64,000 bases of DNA, from contig NZ_LLXT01000117.1 in assembly GCF_001431625.1 (NCBI RefSeq), forward strand, positions 1 to 64,000, in the 5' to 3' direction. This DNA comes from Stenotrophomonas geniculata ATCC 19374 = JCM 13324. GTDB lineage: Bacteria > Pseudomonadota > Gammaproteobacteria > Xanthomonadales > Xanthomonadaceae. The notes below the pieces were generated by a model, which was not told the origin of the DNA, ran no database searches, and saw only the letters and a list, made by a program, of their open reading frames with translations. This document shows, one piece after another, positions 1-8,276 of the stretch (positions are counted from its first letter, which is position 1; every line of letters begins with the position of its first letter). Both the position numbers and the translations under genes were made by a program.

Positions 1-1
1 C

Positions 2-277
2 CTGGGTGAGAACCTCTGCATCTACTCCGATCCCTACGACCGCATCGGCTACCTGTATTCTCGCCTGCTGCGTCCTGCCCGCGTGGTGGCCGACACCGGC
101 GTGAACGCCCAGGGCTGGAGCAAGCAGCAGGCCGTGGCCTACCTGCAGAAGACCGTGGACATGAGCAGTGACGACGCCAACGCCGAAGTCGAGCGGATCA
201 TGGCCCAGCCCGGCCACGTTGTACAGCGCCTGGCCGGGCTGGGCCAGGTGCTGGCCGTGCCGCCGGTCACAGGCTGA
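2..277 (+). CDS. C-terminal part of a DUF885 family protein (partial at left edge)
   Basis: Open reading frame entering from the left edge and ending at the tga at 275-277; about 91 residues are visible. The stretch DPYDRIGYLYSRLLRPARVV followed by DTGVNAQGWSKQQAVAYL matches the conserved end of DUF885 proteins (secreted, probably zinc-dependent peptidase-like; role not established). Family members usually continue some 60-80 residues past the PG...G motif seen here as QPGHVVQRLAGLG, but this frame stops about 10 residues after it. Neither other forward frame resumes family-like sequence, so this may be a naturally short or truncated version. The start lies outside the window. Confidence 0.75.
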   Translation: MGENLCIYSDPYDRIGYLYSRLLRPARVVADTGVNAQGWSKQQAVAYLQKTVDMSSDDANAEVERIMAQPGHVVQRLAGLGQVLAVPPVTG

Positions 278-323
278 GCCACATCGCTTGGCAAGCTCCG
301 GCGAAGCTGGGACACTCGCCGCC

Positions 324-1250
324 ATGAAGGGGATACTGGGGACAACGGCGATCATCATCGCTGCGCTGACCGCTGCGCCGGCCAGCGCTGGCACCCTGTA
401 CAAGTGCCAGGGCCCTGACGGCGTCACCAGTTATGTAAGCAAGCGGGTGGCAGGTGCGCGCTGCAGCACCATCAGCTACAGCCGCGACACCCGTCCTGCG
501 CCGCGCCCGGTGGTGGCCGCATCCAGGCCGGCGCCGACCACGGTGGCCAGCATCGAACGCAACCCGGTTGCCGTTGCCGCCAGCGCCGCAGCGCCGGCAA
601 CGGTTGCGCCGGCACCTGCATCCGCGCCCGCAGCTGCTCCGGCACAGCCGGCCGCCTCGCGTGCCGGGCGCATGGTCAGCGGTCAGGTCTATTCCTTCAT
701 GAAGGACGGCGTGCGCCACTACACCAGTGCGCGCCCGACCCAGGTCGCCAACCTCGGCCCGGTGCGGACCATCCGCTACAGCTTCATGGAGCGCTGCTAC
801 GCGTGCGGGGTCAATCCACGCGTGGACTTCGGCAGCGTGCGCCTGAACACCTCGGCCTTCCAGACCGAGATCACCTCGGCCGCGCGCGAGTTCGGCGTGG
901 AAGAGGCGGTGGTGCGGGCCATCATCCATGCCGAGTCGGCCTACAACCCGACCGCGCTCAGCCGTGCCGGTGCGCAGGGCCTGATGCAGCTGATGCCGCC
1001 AACCGCCGCGCGCTTCGGGGTCAGTGACTCCTACGATGCCGGGCAGAACATCCGCGGCGGCGTGCAGTATCTTGCGTGGTTGCTGAAGCGCTTCAATGGC
1101 GACCTGACCCTTGCCGCAGCCGGCTACAACGCTGGCGAAGGCGCGGTCGACCGCCATGGCGGCGTACCGCCCTACAGCGAAACCCAGTACTACGTGCGCC
1201 GGGTCGGGCAGCTGGCCGAGCGTTACCGCACCGCATTGAGCAAGCAGTAG
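324..1250 (+). CDS. Lytic transglycosylase (SLT domain) with N-terminal DUF4124
   Basis: About 308 residues. The ATG at 324 opens a clear signal peptide ending near PASA; a longer upstream reading in the same frame has no such signal and overlaps the preceding gene. Residues ~22-50 (TLYKCQGPDGVTSYVSKR) fit DUF4124, followed by an Ala/Pro-rich linker of roughly 70 residues. A second short repeat-like stretch (VYSFMKDGVRHYTSARP) precedes the C-terminal SLT domain, which has the catalytic glutamate in AIIHAESAYNPTALS, then GAQGLMQLMP and AAGYNAGEGAV. It should cleave peptidoglycan in the periplasm. The tag stop is part of a SMAG repeat head (1247-1250). It stands alone between the DUF885 gene and petA; substrate specificity cannot be told. 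Confidence 0.88.
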   Translation: MKGILGTTAIIIAALTAAPASAGTLYKCQGPDGVTSYVSKRVAGARCSTISYSRDTRPAPRPVVAASRPAPTTVASIERNPVAVAASAAAPATVAPAPASAPAAAPAQPAASRAGRMVSGQVYSFMKDGVRHYTSARPTQVANLGPVRTIRYSFMERCYACGVNPRVDFGSVRLNTSAFQTEITSAAREFGVEEAVVRAIIHAESAYNPTALSRAGAQGLMQLMPPTAARFGVSDSYDAGQNIRGGVQYLAWLLKRFNGDLTLAAAGYNAGEGAVDRHGGVPPYSETQYYVRRVGQLAERYRTALSKQ

Positions 1251-1270
1251 CGCCAGGCCATGCCTGGCGA
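1247..1270 (+). repeat. SMAG/REP-like palindrome overlapping a stop codon
   Basis: GTAG head followed by the hairpin CGCCAGGC-ca-TGCCTGGCG. The TAG of the head is the stop codon of the lytic transglycosylase. GTAG-headed short palindromes (SMAG elements) are known to be abundant in Stenotrophomonas maltophilia. Confidence 0.75.
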
Positions 1271-1289
1271 GCGAAGCGGCAAGCAGCCG

Positions 1290-1312
1290 GTAGTGCCGGT
1301 CGCTGGCCGGCA
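1290..1312 (+). repeat. SMAG/REP palindrome
   Basis: GTAG head followed by TGCCGGTCgctGGCCGGCA, the commonest SMAG sequence type, in the same orientation as the copy at 1247. The two are about 20 bp apart and form a direct pair between the transglycosylase gene and petA. Confidence 0.8.
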
Positions 1313-1340
1313 ACCCAAAAATCAATGTTGTTGCAATGCG

Positions 1341-1370
1341 TTGTGTGGCGCGCGACGGTTCCGCTACACT
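1341..1370 (+). promoter_or_regulatory. Candidate sigma70 promoter for petABC
   Basis: TTGTGT (1341-1346), an 18-bp spacer and TACACT (1365-1370), about 80 bp before petA. Found by eye; other placements are possible. Confidence 0.4.
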
Positions 1371-1451
1371 CAACCGTGATTCAATGCGGCTCTGGCCCCC
1401 ACCGGATCCGCTGGCAGCCTTAAAGCTACCTAATCAATATCGGAGTGCCGG

Positions 1452-2072
1452 ATGGCCAACGATGGGGTACACGATCCAGTCAACACCGGACGTCGGCGTT
1501 TTCTTTCTGCCACCACAGCCGTGGTGGGCGCCGTCGGCGTCGGATTCACCGCAGTTCCTTTCATCAAATCCTGGAACCCCAGTGCCCGCGCCAAGCTTGC
1601 CGGCGCACCGGTGGTGGCCGACATCAGCGCCCTGCAGGAAGGCCAACGCCTGATCGTGGAATGGCGTGGCCAGCCGATCTGGATCGTCAAGCGGTCCAAG
1701 GCGATCCTCGATGCGCTGCACGGGCTGGACGGCCGTCTCAAGGACCCCGAGTCCGGCGAGAAGGACCAGCAGCCGGAATACGTGCTGAAGCAGAACCCCG
1801 AGCTGCGCTCGATCAAGCCGGATATTTCCGTGCTGGTCGGCCTGTGCACGCACCTGGGCTGCTCGCCGGAAATGGTCGCCGAGATCCGGCCTGAGCCCTA
1901 CGACCCGCAGTGGAAGGGCGGCTACTTCTGCCCCTGCCACAAGTCGCGCTTCGACATGTCCGGTCGTGTCTTCAAGGACGTGCCGGCGCCGATCAACCTG
2001 AAGGTGCCCGCGCACCACTACCAGGACGACAACACCATCATCATCGGTGTCGATCCGCAGGGGGCTGCCTGA
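1452..2072 (+). CDS. petA: Ubiquinol-cytochrome c reductase, Rieske iron-sulfur subunit
   Basis: 206 residues. Subunit of the cytochrome bc1 complex in the inner membrane; its 2Fe-2S cluster passes electrons from ubiquinol to cytochrome c1. The N-terminus has a Tat-type signal-anchor (GRRRFLSATTAVVGAV) that is normally kept as a membrane anchor. Cluster ligands are in CTHLGC (C132, H134; C137 disulfide) and CPCHKS (C160, H163; C162 disulfide). Its stop overlaps the petB start (TGATG at 2070-2074), which suggests translational coupling. Length is normal for proteobacterial Rieske proteins. Confidence 0.97.
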   Translation: MANDGVHDPVNTGRRRFLSATTAVVGAVGVGFTAVPFIKSWNPSARAKLAGAPVVADISALQEGQRLIVEWRGQPIWIVKRSKAILDALHGLDGRLKDPESGEKDQQPEYVLKQNPELRSIKPDISVLVGLCTHLGCSPEMVAEIRPEPYDPQWKGGYFCPCHKSRFDMSGRVFKDVPAPINLKVPAHHYQDDNTIIIGVDPQGAA

Positions 2073-3331
2073 TGGCCAATATCCTCAGCCGTACCGCCAG
2101 CGGCGTGGCCGACTGGGTCAATGCCCGCGCACCGGGCCTGATGCCGGTGTACCGCAAGCACGTCAGCGAGTACTACGCGCCGAAGAACTTCAACATCTGG
2201 TACTACTTCGGTTCGCTGGCGCTGCTGGTGCTGGTCAACCAGATCGTCACCGGCATCTTCCTGACGATGCACTACAAGACCAACGCCGCCGAGGCGTTCG
2301 GCTCCATTGAATACATCATGCGTGATGTGGAGTGGGGCTGGCTGATCCGCTACATGCACTCCACCGGGGCCTCGCTGTTCTTCATCGTGGTCTACCTGCA
2401 CATGTTCCGCGGCCTGCTGTACGGCAGTTACCAGAAGCCGCGCGAGCTGGTGTGGATCCTGGGCATGCTGATCTACCTGGTGCTGATGGCCGAAGCCTTC
2501 ATGGGCTACGTGCTGCCGTGGGGCCAGATGTCGTTCTGGGGCGCCAAGGTGATCATCTCGCTGTTCGGCGCGATACCGGTGATCGGCAACGGCCTGACCG
2601 AGTGGATCATGGGCGACTACCTGCCCAGTGACGCCACGCTCAACCGCTTCTTCGCACTGCACGTCATCGCCCTGCCGCTGGTGCTGTTGCTGCTGGTGGT
2701 GCTGCACCTGGGCGCGCTGCACGAAGTGGGGTCGAACAACCCCGATGGCGTGGAGATCAAGAAGGGGCCGAAGGGCAACCGCTGGTCGCCGAACGCTCCG
2801 GCCGACGGTATTCCGTTCCACCCGTACTACACGCTCAAGGATGGTGTCGGCGCCGGCTTCCTGCTGATCATCGCCGCCTTCATCATCTTCTTCGCGCCTG
2901 GTTTCGGCGGCCTGTTCCTGGAGCACGACAACTTCACCGAGGCCAACCGCCTGGTCACCCCGGAGCACATCAAGCCGGTCTGGTACTACACGCCCTACTA
3001 CGCGATGTTGCGCGTGGTGCCGAACAAGCTGGGCGGCGTGCTGGTGATGTTCTCGGCCATTGCGATCCTGTTCCTGGTGCCGTGGCTGGACAAGGCCAGG
3101 GTGAAGTCGGTGCGCTACCGCGGCTGGATCTCGAAGGTGATGCTGGGCGTGCTGGCGGTGTGCTTCGTCTGGCTGGGCGTGATTGGTTCCGGCCCGGGCA
3201 CCGACGTGCACGAGACCTACATCGGGCGGGTGCTGACCTTCCTGTACTTCGCGTTCTTCATCACCATGCCGCTATGGACACGGTTGGACAAGACCAAGCC
3301 GGTACCGGAGAGGGTGACCACCCATGACTGA
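2072..3331 (+). CDS. petB: Ubiquinol-cytochrome c reductase, cytochrome b subunit
   Basis: 419 residues, multi-spanning. Cytochrome b carries both b-type hemes and the two quinone sites of the bc1 complex. Expected heme-ligand histidine pairs are visible at H96/H110 (YMHSTGASLFFIVVYLHMFR) and H197/H212 (FFALHVIALP and LHLGALHEVG). The Qo-site motif is PVWYYTPYYA, the form common in beta/gamma-proteobacteria, rather than PEWY. The ATG at 2072 overlaps the petA stop. A longer in-frame start at 1910 lies inside petA and is unlikely. The last 8 bases overlap petC. Confidence 0.97.
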   Translation: MANILSRTASGVADWVNARAPGLMPVYRKHVSEYYAPKNFNIWYYFGSLALLVLVNQIVTGIFLTMHYKTNAAEAFGSIEYIMRDVEWGWLIRYMHSTGASLFFIVVYLHMFRGLLYGSYQKPRELVWILGMLIYLVLMAEAFMGYVLPWGQMSFWGAKVIISLFGAIPVIGNGLTEWIMGDYLPSDATLNRFFALHVIALPLVLLLLVVLHLGALHEVGSNNPDGVEIKKGPKGNRWSPNAPADGIPFHPYYTLKDGVGAGFLLIIAAFIIFFAPGFGGLFLEHDNFTEANRLVTPEHIKPVWYYTPYYAMLRVVPNKLGGVLVMFSAIAILFLVPWLDKARVKSVRYRGWISKVMLGVLAVCFVWLGVIGSGPGTDVHETYIGRVLTFLYFAFFITMPLWTRLDKTKPVPERVTTHD

Positions 3332-4073
3332 TCGCTGGATGGTCCGGCTGGCCCTGACGGCCACCCTGATGCTGGGCAGTTTCCTGGCCTCCGCCGCCGA
3401 AGGCGGCACCAAGCTGCTGCAGGCTGGCAACGACCTGGGTGACCGCGCTTCGCTGCAGCGCGGCGCGCAGCTGTACATGAACTACTGCTCCGGCTGCCAC
3501 GCGCTGAAGTACCTGCGCTATTCGCGGATGGCGCAGGACCTGGGCCTGACCGAAGAGGAGGTGATGAACAACCTCAACTTCACCGGCTCGGCGATCGGCG
3601 ATCCGATCCCGGTGGCGATGCCCAAGGAGAATGCCGAGAAGTGGTTCGGCAAGATGCCGCCGGACCTCAGCCTGATCTCGCGCGTGCGGGGCAGTGACTG
3701 GGTCTACACCTATCTCAAGTCGTTCTACCTGGACAGCAGCCGGCCGCTGGGCTGGAACAACGCGCTGTTCGCCAACGCGTCCATGCCCAACCCGCTGTGG
3801 GAAATGCAGGGCCTGCAGCATGCCGTGCATGGCAAGCCCGAAGCGCCGGGCATGGACCCGCCGGTGACCGGCCTGAAGATTGAAACGCCGGGTTCGGTCG
3901 ATGCCGGGCAGTACGACCAGGCCGTGCGGGACATCACCAACTTCCTCGAATATGCCGGCGAACCGGCCGCGCTCAAGCGCCAGCAGCTGGGCGTGTGGGT
4001 GATCCTGTTCCTGGCCCTGCTGACCTTCCTGCTGTATCTGTTGAAGAAGGAATACTGGAAGGACGTTCACTGA
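3324..4073 (+). CDS. petC: Ubiquinol-cytochrome c reductase, cytochrome c1 subunit
   Basis: 249 residues. An N-terminal signal peptide (ATLMLGSFLASAA) is followed by the heme c attachment motif CSGCH (C55, C58, H59). The C-terminal membrane anchor is LGVWVILFLALLTFLLYLL, followed by a positive tail. It accepts electrons from the Rieske protein and passes them to soluble cytochrome c on the periplasmic side. Third gene of petABC; overlaps petB by 8 bases. No transcription terminator is obvious before sspA, so read-through is possible. Confidence 0.96.
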   Translation: MTDRWMVRLALTATLMLGSFLASAAEGGTKLLQAGNDLGDRASLQRGAQLYMNYCSGCHALKYLRYSRMAQDLGLTEEEVMNNLNFTGSAIGDPIPVAMPKENAEKWFGKMPPDLSLISRVRGSDWVYTYLKSFYLDSSRPLGWNNALFANASMPNPLWEMQGLQHAVHGKPEAPGMDPPVTGLKIETPGSVDAGQYDQAVRDITNFLEYAGEPAALKRQQLGVWVILFLALLTFLLYLLKKEYWKDVH

Positions 4074-4207
4074 ATCTGCCGCCGGCCATCGCACGGGCCT
4101 ATTGGCTTTTGTGATGGTCGGTTGCACACTCGGGGAGGAGTCGATCGCTGGCACGGTGCCGGCGGCGCCGATGCGGCAGGCGGTCTCCTGTCGTGGGAGA
4201 GCCTTTG

Positions 4208-4843
4208 ATGGCGGCGAGCGTACGCATGCGCAATACACTGACGCTGTTTTCCTCGAACGACGATGTACTGTGCCACCGTGTACGCCTGGTCCTGGCGGCC
4301 AAGGGTGTGACCTTCGACTTCGTTCCGGTCGATCCACAGAACCCGCCTGAAGACCTGATCGACCTCAATCCGTACCACTCGGTGCCGACGCTGGTCGAAC
4401 GCGAACTGGTGCTTTACGCCGCGTCGGTGGTCAGCGAGTACCTGGACGAGCGCTACCCGCATCCGCCGCTGATGCCGGTCGACCCGCTGTCGCGTGCGCG
4501 CATCCGCCTGGCCATGCTGCGCATCGAGCACGACTGGGTGCCGCAGGTGCAGGCCATCCAGCTGGGCAACAAGACCCAGGCGGAGGCCGGCCGCAAGCGC
4601 CTGAAGGAGTTGCTGACCGCCTCGCTGCCGCTGTTCAAGGCCAGCAAGTTCTTCCTCAACCCGGAAATGAGCCTGGCCGACTGCGCGATGGCGCCGATCA
4701 TCTGGCGCCTGCAGTCGCTGGACGTACCGCTGCCGAAGGACGGCAAGGCGATCGAAGACTACGGCAACCGCATCTTCCGCCATCCCGGTTTCGTCCGCAG
4801 CCTGACCGACCAGGAAAAGAAGCTGCGCGATCTGCCGGTCTGA
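4208..4843 (+). CDS. sspA: Stringent starvation protein A (GST-fold)
   Basis: 211 residues. GST-like fold: an N-terminal thioredoxin-type half (LTLFSSNDDVLCHRVRLVLA, then the cis-Pro region YHSVPTLVERELVLY) and a C-terminal helical half. SspA proteins bind RNA polymerase rather than acting as glutathione transferases, and are stress regulators. The start at 4208 is chosen because GGGAGAG lies 7 bases upstream; an ATG at 4229 would also be in frame. Adjacency to petABC and sspB is the standard order in beta/gamma-proteobacteria. Confidence 0.93.
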   Translation: MAASVRMRNTLTLFSSNDDVLCHRVRLVLAAKGVTFDFVPVDPQNPPEDLIDLNPYHSVPTLVERELVLYAASVVSEYLDERYPHPPLMPVDPLSRARIRLAMLRIEHDWVPQVQAIQLGNKTQAEAGRKRLKELLTASLPLFKASKFFLNPEMSLADCAMAPIIWRLQSLDVPLPKDGKAIEDYGNRIFRHPGFVRSLTDQEKKLRDLPV

Positions 4844-4863
4844 TCCGGGCATGCGTTACCCGT

Positions 4864-4885
4864 CTGCACGCCGACCGGCGTGCAG
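4864..4885. repeat. 22-bp perfect inverted repeat between sspA and sspB
   Basis: CTGCACGCCG-ac-CGGCGTGCAG, ten-base arms with a 2-base centre, no T tract. It could be an mRNA hairpin tuning sspB expression, or a degenerate REP arm; no function can be assigned. Confidence 0.45.
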
Positions 4886-4927
4886 GCGATCCGCCCCGGC
4901 AGGGCGCCGGGCGCGTACACTTCACGC

Positions 4928-5380
4928 ATGACCGAAGACTTCTTCCACATGACCAGCCACCGCCCGTACCTGCTGCGGGCGCTGGTGGAATGGATCAACG
5001 ACAACCAGCTGACCCCGCACATCCTGGTCGACGCCGGCGTTCCCGGCGTGCAGGTCCCGCCTTCGGCGGTCAAGGATGGCCGGGTCGTGCTCAACATCGC
5101 CGAACGTGCCGTCGTGCGGCTGATGATCGACAACGAGATGGTGAGCTTCTCGGCGCGCTTCTCCGGCACCAGCTACCCGGTGCAGGTACCGATCAGCGCC
5201 GTGCTGGCCGTCTACGCCCGCGAGACCGGGCAGGGCATGGCATTGCCGGATGACATTCCGGGCAACGAAACCGCGCCGACCAGCGACGAGCTGCTGCACG
5301 AGGAAGGCACGCCGCCGGACGATACGCCGCCGGCCAGTCCGCCGCCGAAGGGGCGCCCGAACCTGCGCGTGGTCAAGTAA
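4928..5380 (+). CDS. sspB: ClpXP protease specificity-enhancing factor SspB
   Basis: 150 residues. The N-terminal SspB fold (RPYLLRALVEWINDNQLTPH) binds ssrA-tagged substrates. An acidic/proline linker follows, and the last residues GRPNLRVVK are the conserved tail that docks on ClpX. The ATG at 4928 is preferred because it gives the usual N-terminal length; an earlier in-frame codon at 4880 falls in the inverted repeat. Follows sspA at 84 bp; a strong terminator follows. Confidence 0.95.
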   Translation: MTEDFFHMTSHRPYLLRALVEWINDNQLTPHILVDAGVPGVQVPPSAVKDGRVVLNIAERAVVRLMIDNEMVSFSARFSGTSYPVQVPISAVLAVYARETGQGMALPDDIPGNETAPTSDELLHEEGTPPDDTPPASPPPKGRPNLRVVK

Positions 5381-5388
5381 TGTTTCCG

Positions 5389-5417
5389 ACGCCGCCCCGA
5401 TGGGCGGCGTTTTCCTT
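5389..5417 (+). terminator. Rho-independent terminator after sspB
   Basis: Stem ACGCCGCCC...GGGCGGCGT with a short loop, directly followed by TTTTCCTTT. Ends the petABC-sspAB region. Confidence 0.85.
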
Positions 5418-5445
5418 TGCAGGATTTATCGGCGGGTGCCGGAAT

Positions 5446-5477
5446 TGTGTGGGTGCCGACCGTTGGTCGGCACACCT
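5446..5477. repeat. SMAG-like palindrome
   Basis: GTGCCGACC-gtt-GGTCGGCAC, a nine-base-arm palindrome between the convergent sspB and DUF3301 genes. The stem resembles SMAG elements but the GTAG head is replaced by GTGTGG. Confidence 0.6.
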
Positions 5478-5484
5478 TCAGGTC

Positions 5485-5835
5485 CTACACATCCTCGGCA
5501 TCGTCCACATCTGCGCGGATCTGGCTGATCCGCGCCGCGCCCGGACCAGTGAATGAGATCAGCTGATCGCCGCGCAGCACCATGCGGCCTACATGGCGAT
5601 CGATGCCATCGTAGGAATACTCGAACTTGAAGGTGCGCTCGAAGCCGAGTCGGCCATCCTCGCCGCGCGACAGGCGCAGGCCGGTGGCGTGCACCGCCTG
5701 GTCCAACCATTGCACATCGGCGGCGCGGCAGGCATTGCGCCCCAGTTCGACCGCGCGCTCGGCGGCCGAACGTGCGGCATTCCAGAAGAAATAGATGATT
5801 CCGCCGGCAATCAGCAACAGCAGCAGGGTGGGCAT
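5485..5835 (-). CDS. DUF3301 family small membrane-anchored protein
   Basis: About 116 residues from the ATG at 5835 (MPTLLLLLIAGGIIYFFWNA). One N-terminal transmembrane helix precedes a ~90-residue soluble domain with VQWLDQAVHATGLRLSRG and FERTFKFEYSYDGIDRHVGR, which fits DUF3301. An upstream in-frame start (5865) would add ten residues before the helix. The function of the family is unknown. It faces sspB across a SMAG-like palindrome. Confidence 0.7.
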   Translation of the reverse strand: MPTLLLLLIAGGIIYFFWNAARSAAERAVELGRNACRAADVQWLDQAVHATGLRLSRGEDGRLGFERTFKFEYSYDGIDRHVGRMVLRGDQLISFTGPGAARISQIRADVDDAEDV

Positions 5836-5903
5836 GGCGTCAGCCGTCAGAGGTCGATCCCGCAAAGATGGCGGCGAACGCGCGCTGGATCAAGCGCCTC
5901 GCA

Positions 5904-6902
5904 TCACCGCGTCGGTTGTGGACCAGCAGAGACTGGTTGAGGCGGTATGACGACCGGCTGCGGTGGCGCGGGCTGCATTGGCCTCGCAGTTGGCGACGGC
6001 ATCACCAGCGGTGATGTGGCGGTCAACTGCAGCAGCGCTGCCCAGTCCTGGCGGTTGAAGCTGCATTCGTCCTCGCGGCCGGGCGTGCAGCTGGGGTCGA
6101 TGCCGGTACTGTTGCGTTCGCGTGCCGGAGGCAACTTGATCAGCCCGGTGCGGTCCAGCTGCAGCAACCGCATCGCCACGGTGTTCATGACGTTGCCACC
6201 GACCAGGTACAGGGTCTGGTCGCCCCCCAGGTTGGCAGCCACCACCACTTCGCAATGCGATTTCCAGTGGCCCACCGAACCGTTGCCCAGCGCCTGCACC
6301 AGCCCGCTGTAGCTGAGCGTGGTGCTGCGGTCGCGCAGGAAGCACAGCAGGTCGCCGGGCGCGGGCTTGGCGGTGGCCGGGTCGACCAGCCGGTAGGGCA
6401 CGCCCGAAGGCCCACCCTGGTACGCGGCGCGGATGTAGTCGATATGGCGCGGCGAGGTGTTGAAGCCGGGCACGCCGGCACGCACCATCACCCACGAAAT
6501 GAAGGCGGCTGACCATGGGTTGTCGATCAGGAACGCTCGGCAGTCGCTGTCGGTGTAGCGCGTGCCCAGCGGCGCCAGGCAGCTGCTGGCGCCGGTGATG
6601 CTGCCCATTGCGTTGAGCGTGCCGCTGTCGCGCCAGTAACCGGCTACGCGCTGCCAGGCGATCAGGCCGTTGTCGGCCAGGTGATCACGTTCGGCTTCGG
6701 TGACGCTGAGGCTGGCGGCGCGGCCATCGCGGTCGATGAAGGGCCGGTACCAGAGCCGGTGCTCGTTGCAGGCAGTGTTGCGGATGGCCACCGCCAGCGG
6801 ACTCAGGCCGAAGCGCGGTGGCACATCACAGGCTTCGGCGGCCGTTGCGGACAAGGGGGCTGCCGCGAGCAGCAGACAGGCAGGCAAGAGCATCCGGCGC
6901 AT
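5904..6902 (-). CDS. Secreted DUF2272-type protein
   Basis: About 332 residues from the ATG at 6902 (MRRMLLPACLLLAAAPLSATAA, a clear signal peptide). The body contains NPWSAAFISWVMVRAG and PGDLLCFLRD, the arrangement seen in DUF2272 proteins, which resemble NlpC/P60 or CHAP-like hydrolases. The C-terminus is a Pro-rich tail. No enzymatic role is established. In-frame sequence upstream of 6902 lacks a signal peptide, so the shorter start is preferred. It is separated from nadC by a SMAG dimer. Confidence 0.72.
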   Translation of the reverse strand: MRRMLLPACLLLAAAPLSATAAEACDVPPRFGLSPLAVAIRNTACNEHRLWYRPFIDRDGRAASLSVTEAERDHLADNGLIAWQRVAGYWRDSGTLNAMGSITGASSCLAPLGTRYTDSDCRAFLIDNPWSAAFISWVMVRAGVPGFNTSPRHIDYIRAAYQGGPSGVPYRLVDPATAKPAPGDLLCFLRDRSTTLSYSGLVQALGNGSVGHWKSHCEVVVAANLGGDQTLYLVGGNVMNTVAMRLLQLDRTGLIKLPPARERNSTGIDPSCTPGREDECSFNRQDWAALLQLTATSPLVMPSPTARPMQPAPPQPVVIPPQPVSAGPQPTR

Positions 6903-6975
6903 GCGCGGCTCCTGTGGGGGATGCCGGCAGCGTCGCAGAGGCAGGCGTAGCCGAGCCGTGAAGGCCGCCAAGCCG

Positions 6976-7085
6976 GTAGCGCCGGGCCATGCCCGGCGAG
7001 CGAAGCGGTAGATCGGCTTATCGCGCGAAGCGCGTGCAGGGCGCGCCGCAGATCGAGAAGCAGCCGAGCGTGGGCTCGGCGCTAC
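6976..7085. repeat. Inverted SMAG dimer
   Basis: The left copy (6976-6998) is GTAG followed by CGCCGGGC-cat-GCCCGGCG. The right copy (7063-7085) reads in the opposite sense, ending GGCTCGGCGCTAC. Between them are about 65 bp of GC-rich sequence with GCGAAGCG-type words. The pair lies between the DUF2272 gene and the end of nadC and could fold into a long hairpin in RNA. Confidence 0.7.
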
Positions 7086-7100
7086 AAGGTCCCGTAGGCC

Positions 7101-7952
7101 TCAACCCGGCGGCGGGCCCAGCTTCAACGACAGGTCAATCGCCTGCACGTGCTTGGTCAGGCCACCAATGGAGATGCAGTCCACGCCGTCCTCCGCGATC
7201 GAACGCAGGCCACCCAGGCCCACGCTGCCGGATACTTCCAGCGGAATGCGGCCCGCCGTGATGCGCACGGCCTCGCGGCGCAGGTCCGGGCTGAAGTCAT
7301 CCAGCAGGATGCGTTCGCAACCGGTTTCCAGCGCCTGGCGCAGCTGCGCCAGATCCTCCACCTCGACCACCAGCGGCAGCGCGGGCCATTGCCGGCGCGC
7401 GGCAGCCACGGCTGCGGGCAGCGAACCGGCAGCACGGATGTGGTTTTCCTTCAGCATCACTGTGTCGTACAGACCGAAGCGGTGGTTCTCGCCGCCGCCA
7501 CAGCGCACTGCGTACTTCTGCGCCAGGCGCAGGCCGGGCAGGGTCTTGCGGGTATCGAGAATGCGCGTGCCGGTGCCGGCCACCGCGGCCACGTAACGCG
7601 CGGTGGTCGTGGCGGTGCCGGACAGCGTCTGCAGGAAGTTCAGCGAGGTGCGCTCGGCGCTCACCAGGCTGCGGCTGCGCCCATGCAGCAGGGCCAGCAC
7701 GGTGCCGGCAGTGACCGCGTCACCTTCGGAGACACGCCATTCAATGCGCACCTCCGGGTCGAGCGCGCGGTGGGTGGCGTCGAACCAGGGGCGACCGGCG
7801 ATCACCCCGTCCTGCTTGCACAGCAGGTACGCGCTGTCAGCCTGGTCGGGCAACAGCGCAGCGGTGACGTCGCCGCTGCCCAGGTCCTCGGCCAGCGCAC
7901 GCGCGACATCGGCGGCGACAACGGCCGCATCCGGCGTCGGCAGCGCGCTCAT
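7101..7952 (-). CDS. nadC: Nicotinate-nucleotide diphosphorylase (carboxylating)
   Basis: 283 residues, normal for the family. Converts quinolinate and PRPP to nicotinate mononucleotide in de novo NAD synthesis. Motifs seen: EDLGSGDVT near the N-terminus, ERTSLNFLQTLSGTAT, ILDTRKTLPGLR, and KYAVRCGGGENHR with VMLKENHI for substrate phosphate binding. Its start overlaps the stop of the upstream Trm112-like gene by four bases, so both are likely one transcript. Confidence 0.97.
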   Translation of the reverse strand: MSALPTPDAAVVAADVARALAEDLGSGDVTAALLPDQADSAYLLCKQDGVIAGRPWFDATHRALDPEVRIEWRVSEGDAVTAGTVLALLHGRSRSLVSAERTSLNFLQTLSGTATTTARYVAAVAGTGTRILDTRKTLPGLRLAQKYAVRCGGGENHRFGLYDTVMLKENHIRAAGSLPAAVAAARRQWPALPLVVEVEDLAQLRQALETGCERILLDDFSPDLRREAVRITAGRIPLEVSGSVGLGGLRSIAEDGVDCISIGGLTKHVQAIDLSLKLGPPPG

Positions 7953-8218
7953 GCGGCCGGGAAGTCGGCGATCTGGGCGGTGGGGATGGCTTCCTCGGCC
8001 AGCAGCACCGGGATGCCGTCGTCAACGCGGAAGACCTGCTTGCGGTCGCGGGTGACCAGCGCTTCGCGCAGCGGCTGCGCCAGCGGGTTGCCATCGGCCT
8101 TGTTCATCGCGCCGGCGGAAATGGCCTTGTTGAGGGCTTCCAGGCCCTTGCCATCCAGCAGGGACAGGGGCTGGCGGGTGTCCGGCGACACCAGCAGGTC
8201 GAGCAGCTTGCGATCCAT
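7949..8218 (-). CDS. Trm112/UPF0434 family protein
   Basis: 89 residues. N-terminal MDRKLLDLLVSPDTRQPLSL and the later VFRVDDGIPVLLAEEA match the UPF0434/Trm112-like family (bacterial YcaR type), whose eukaryotic relatives activate methyltransferases; the bacterial role is unclear. The zinc-binding cysteines present in some homologues are absent here (SPDT in place of CPxC). Divergent from purE and coupled to nadC by an ATGA overlap. Confidence 0.82.
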   Translation of the reverse strand: MDRKLLDLLVSPDTRQPLSLLDGKGLEALNKAISAGAMNKADGNPLAQPLREALVTRDRKQVFRVDDGIPVLLAEEAIPTAQIADFPAA

Positions 8219-8276
8219 GGTTCTTCGTCTTGCGTGGAAGATGGCTAGAATACGTCTTTAAGGCAGGTGACGGCCA

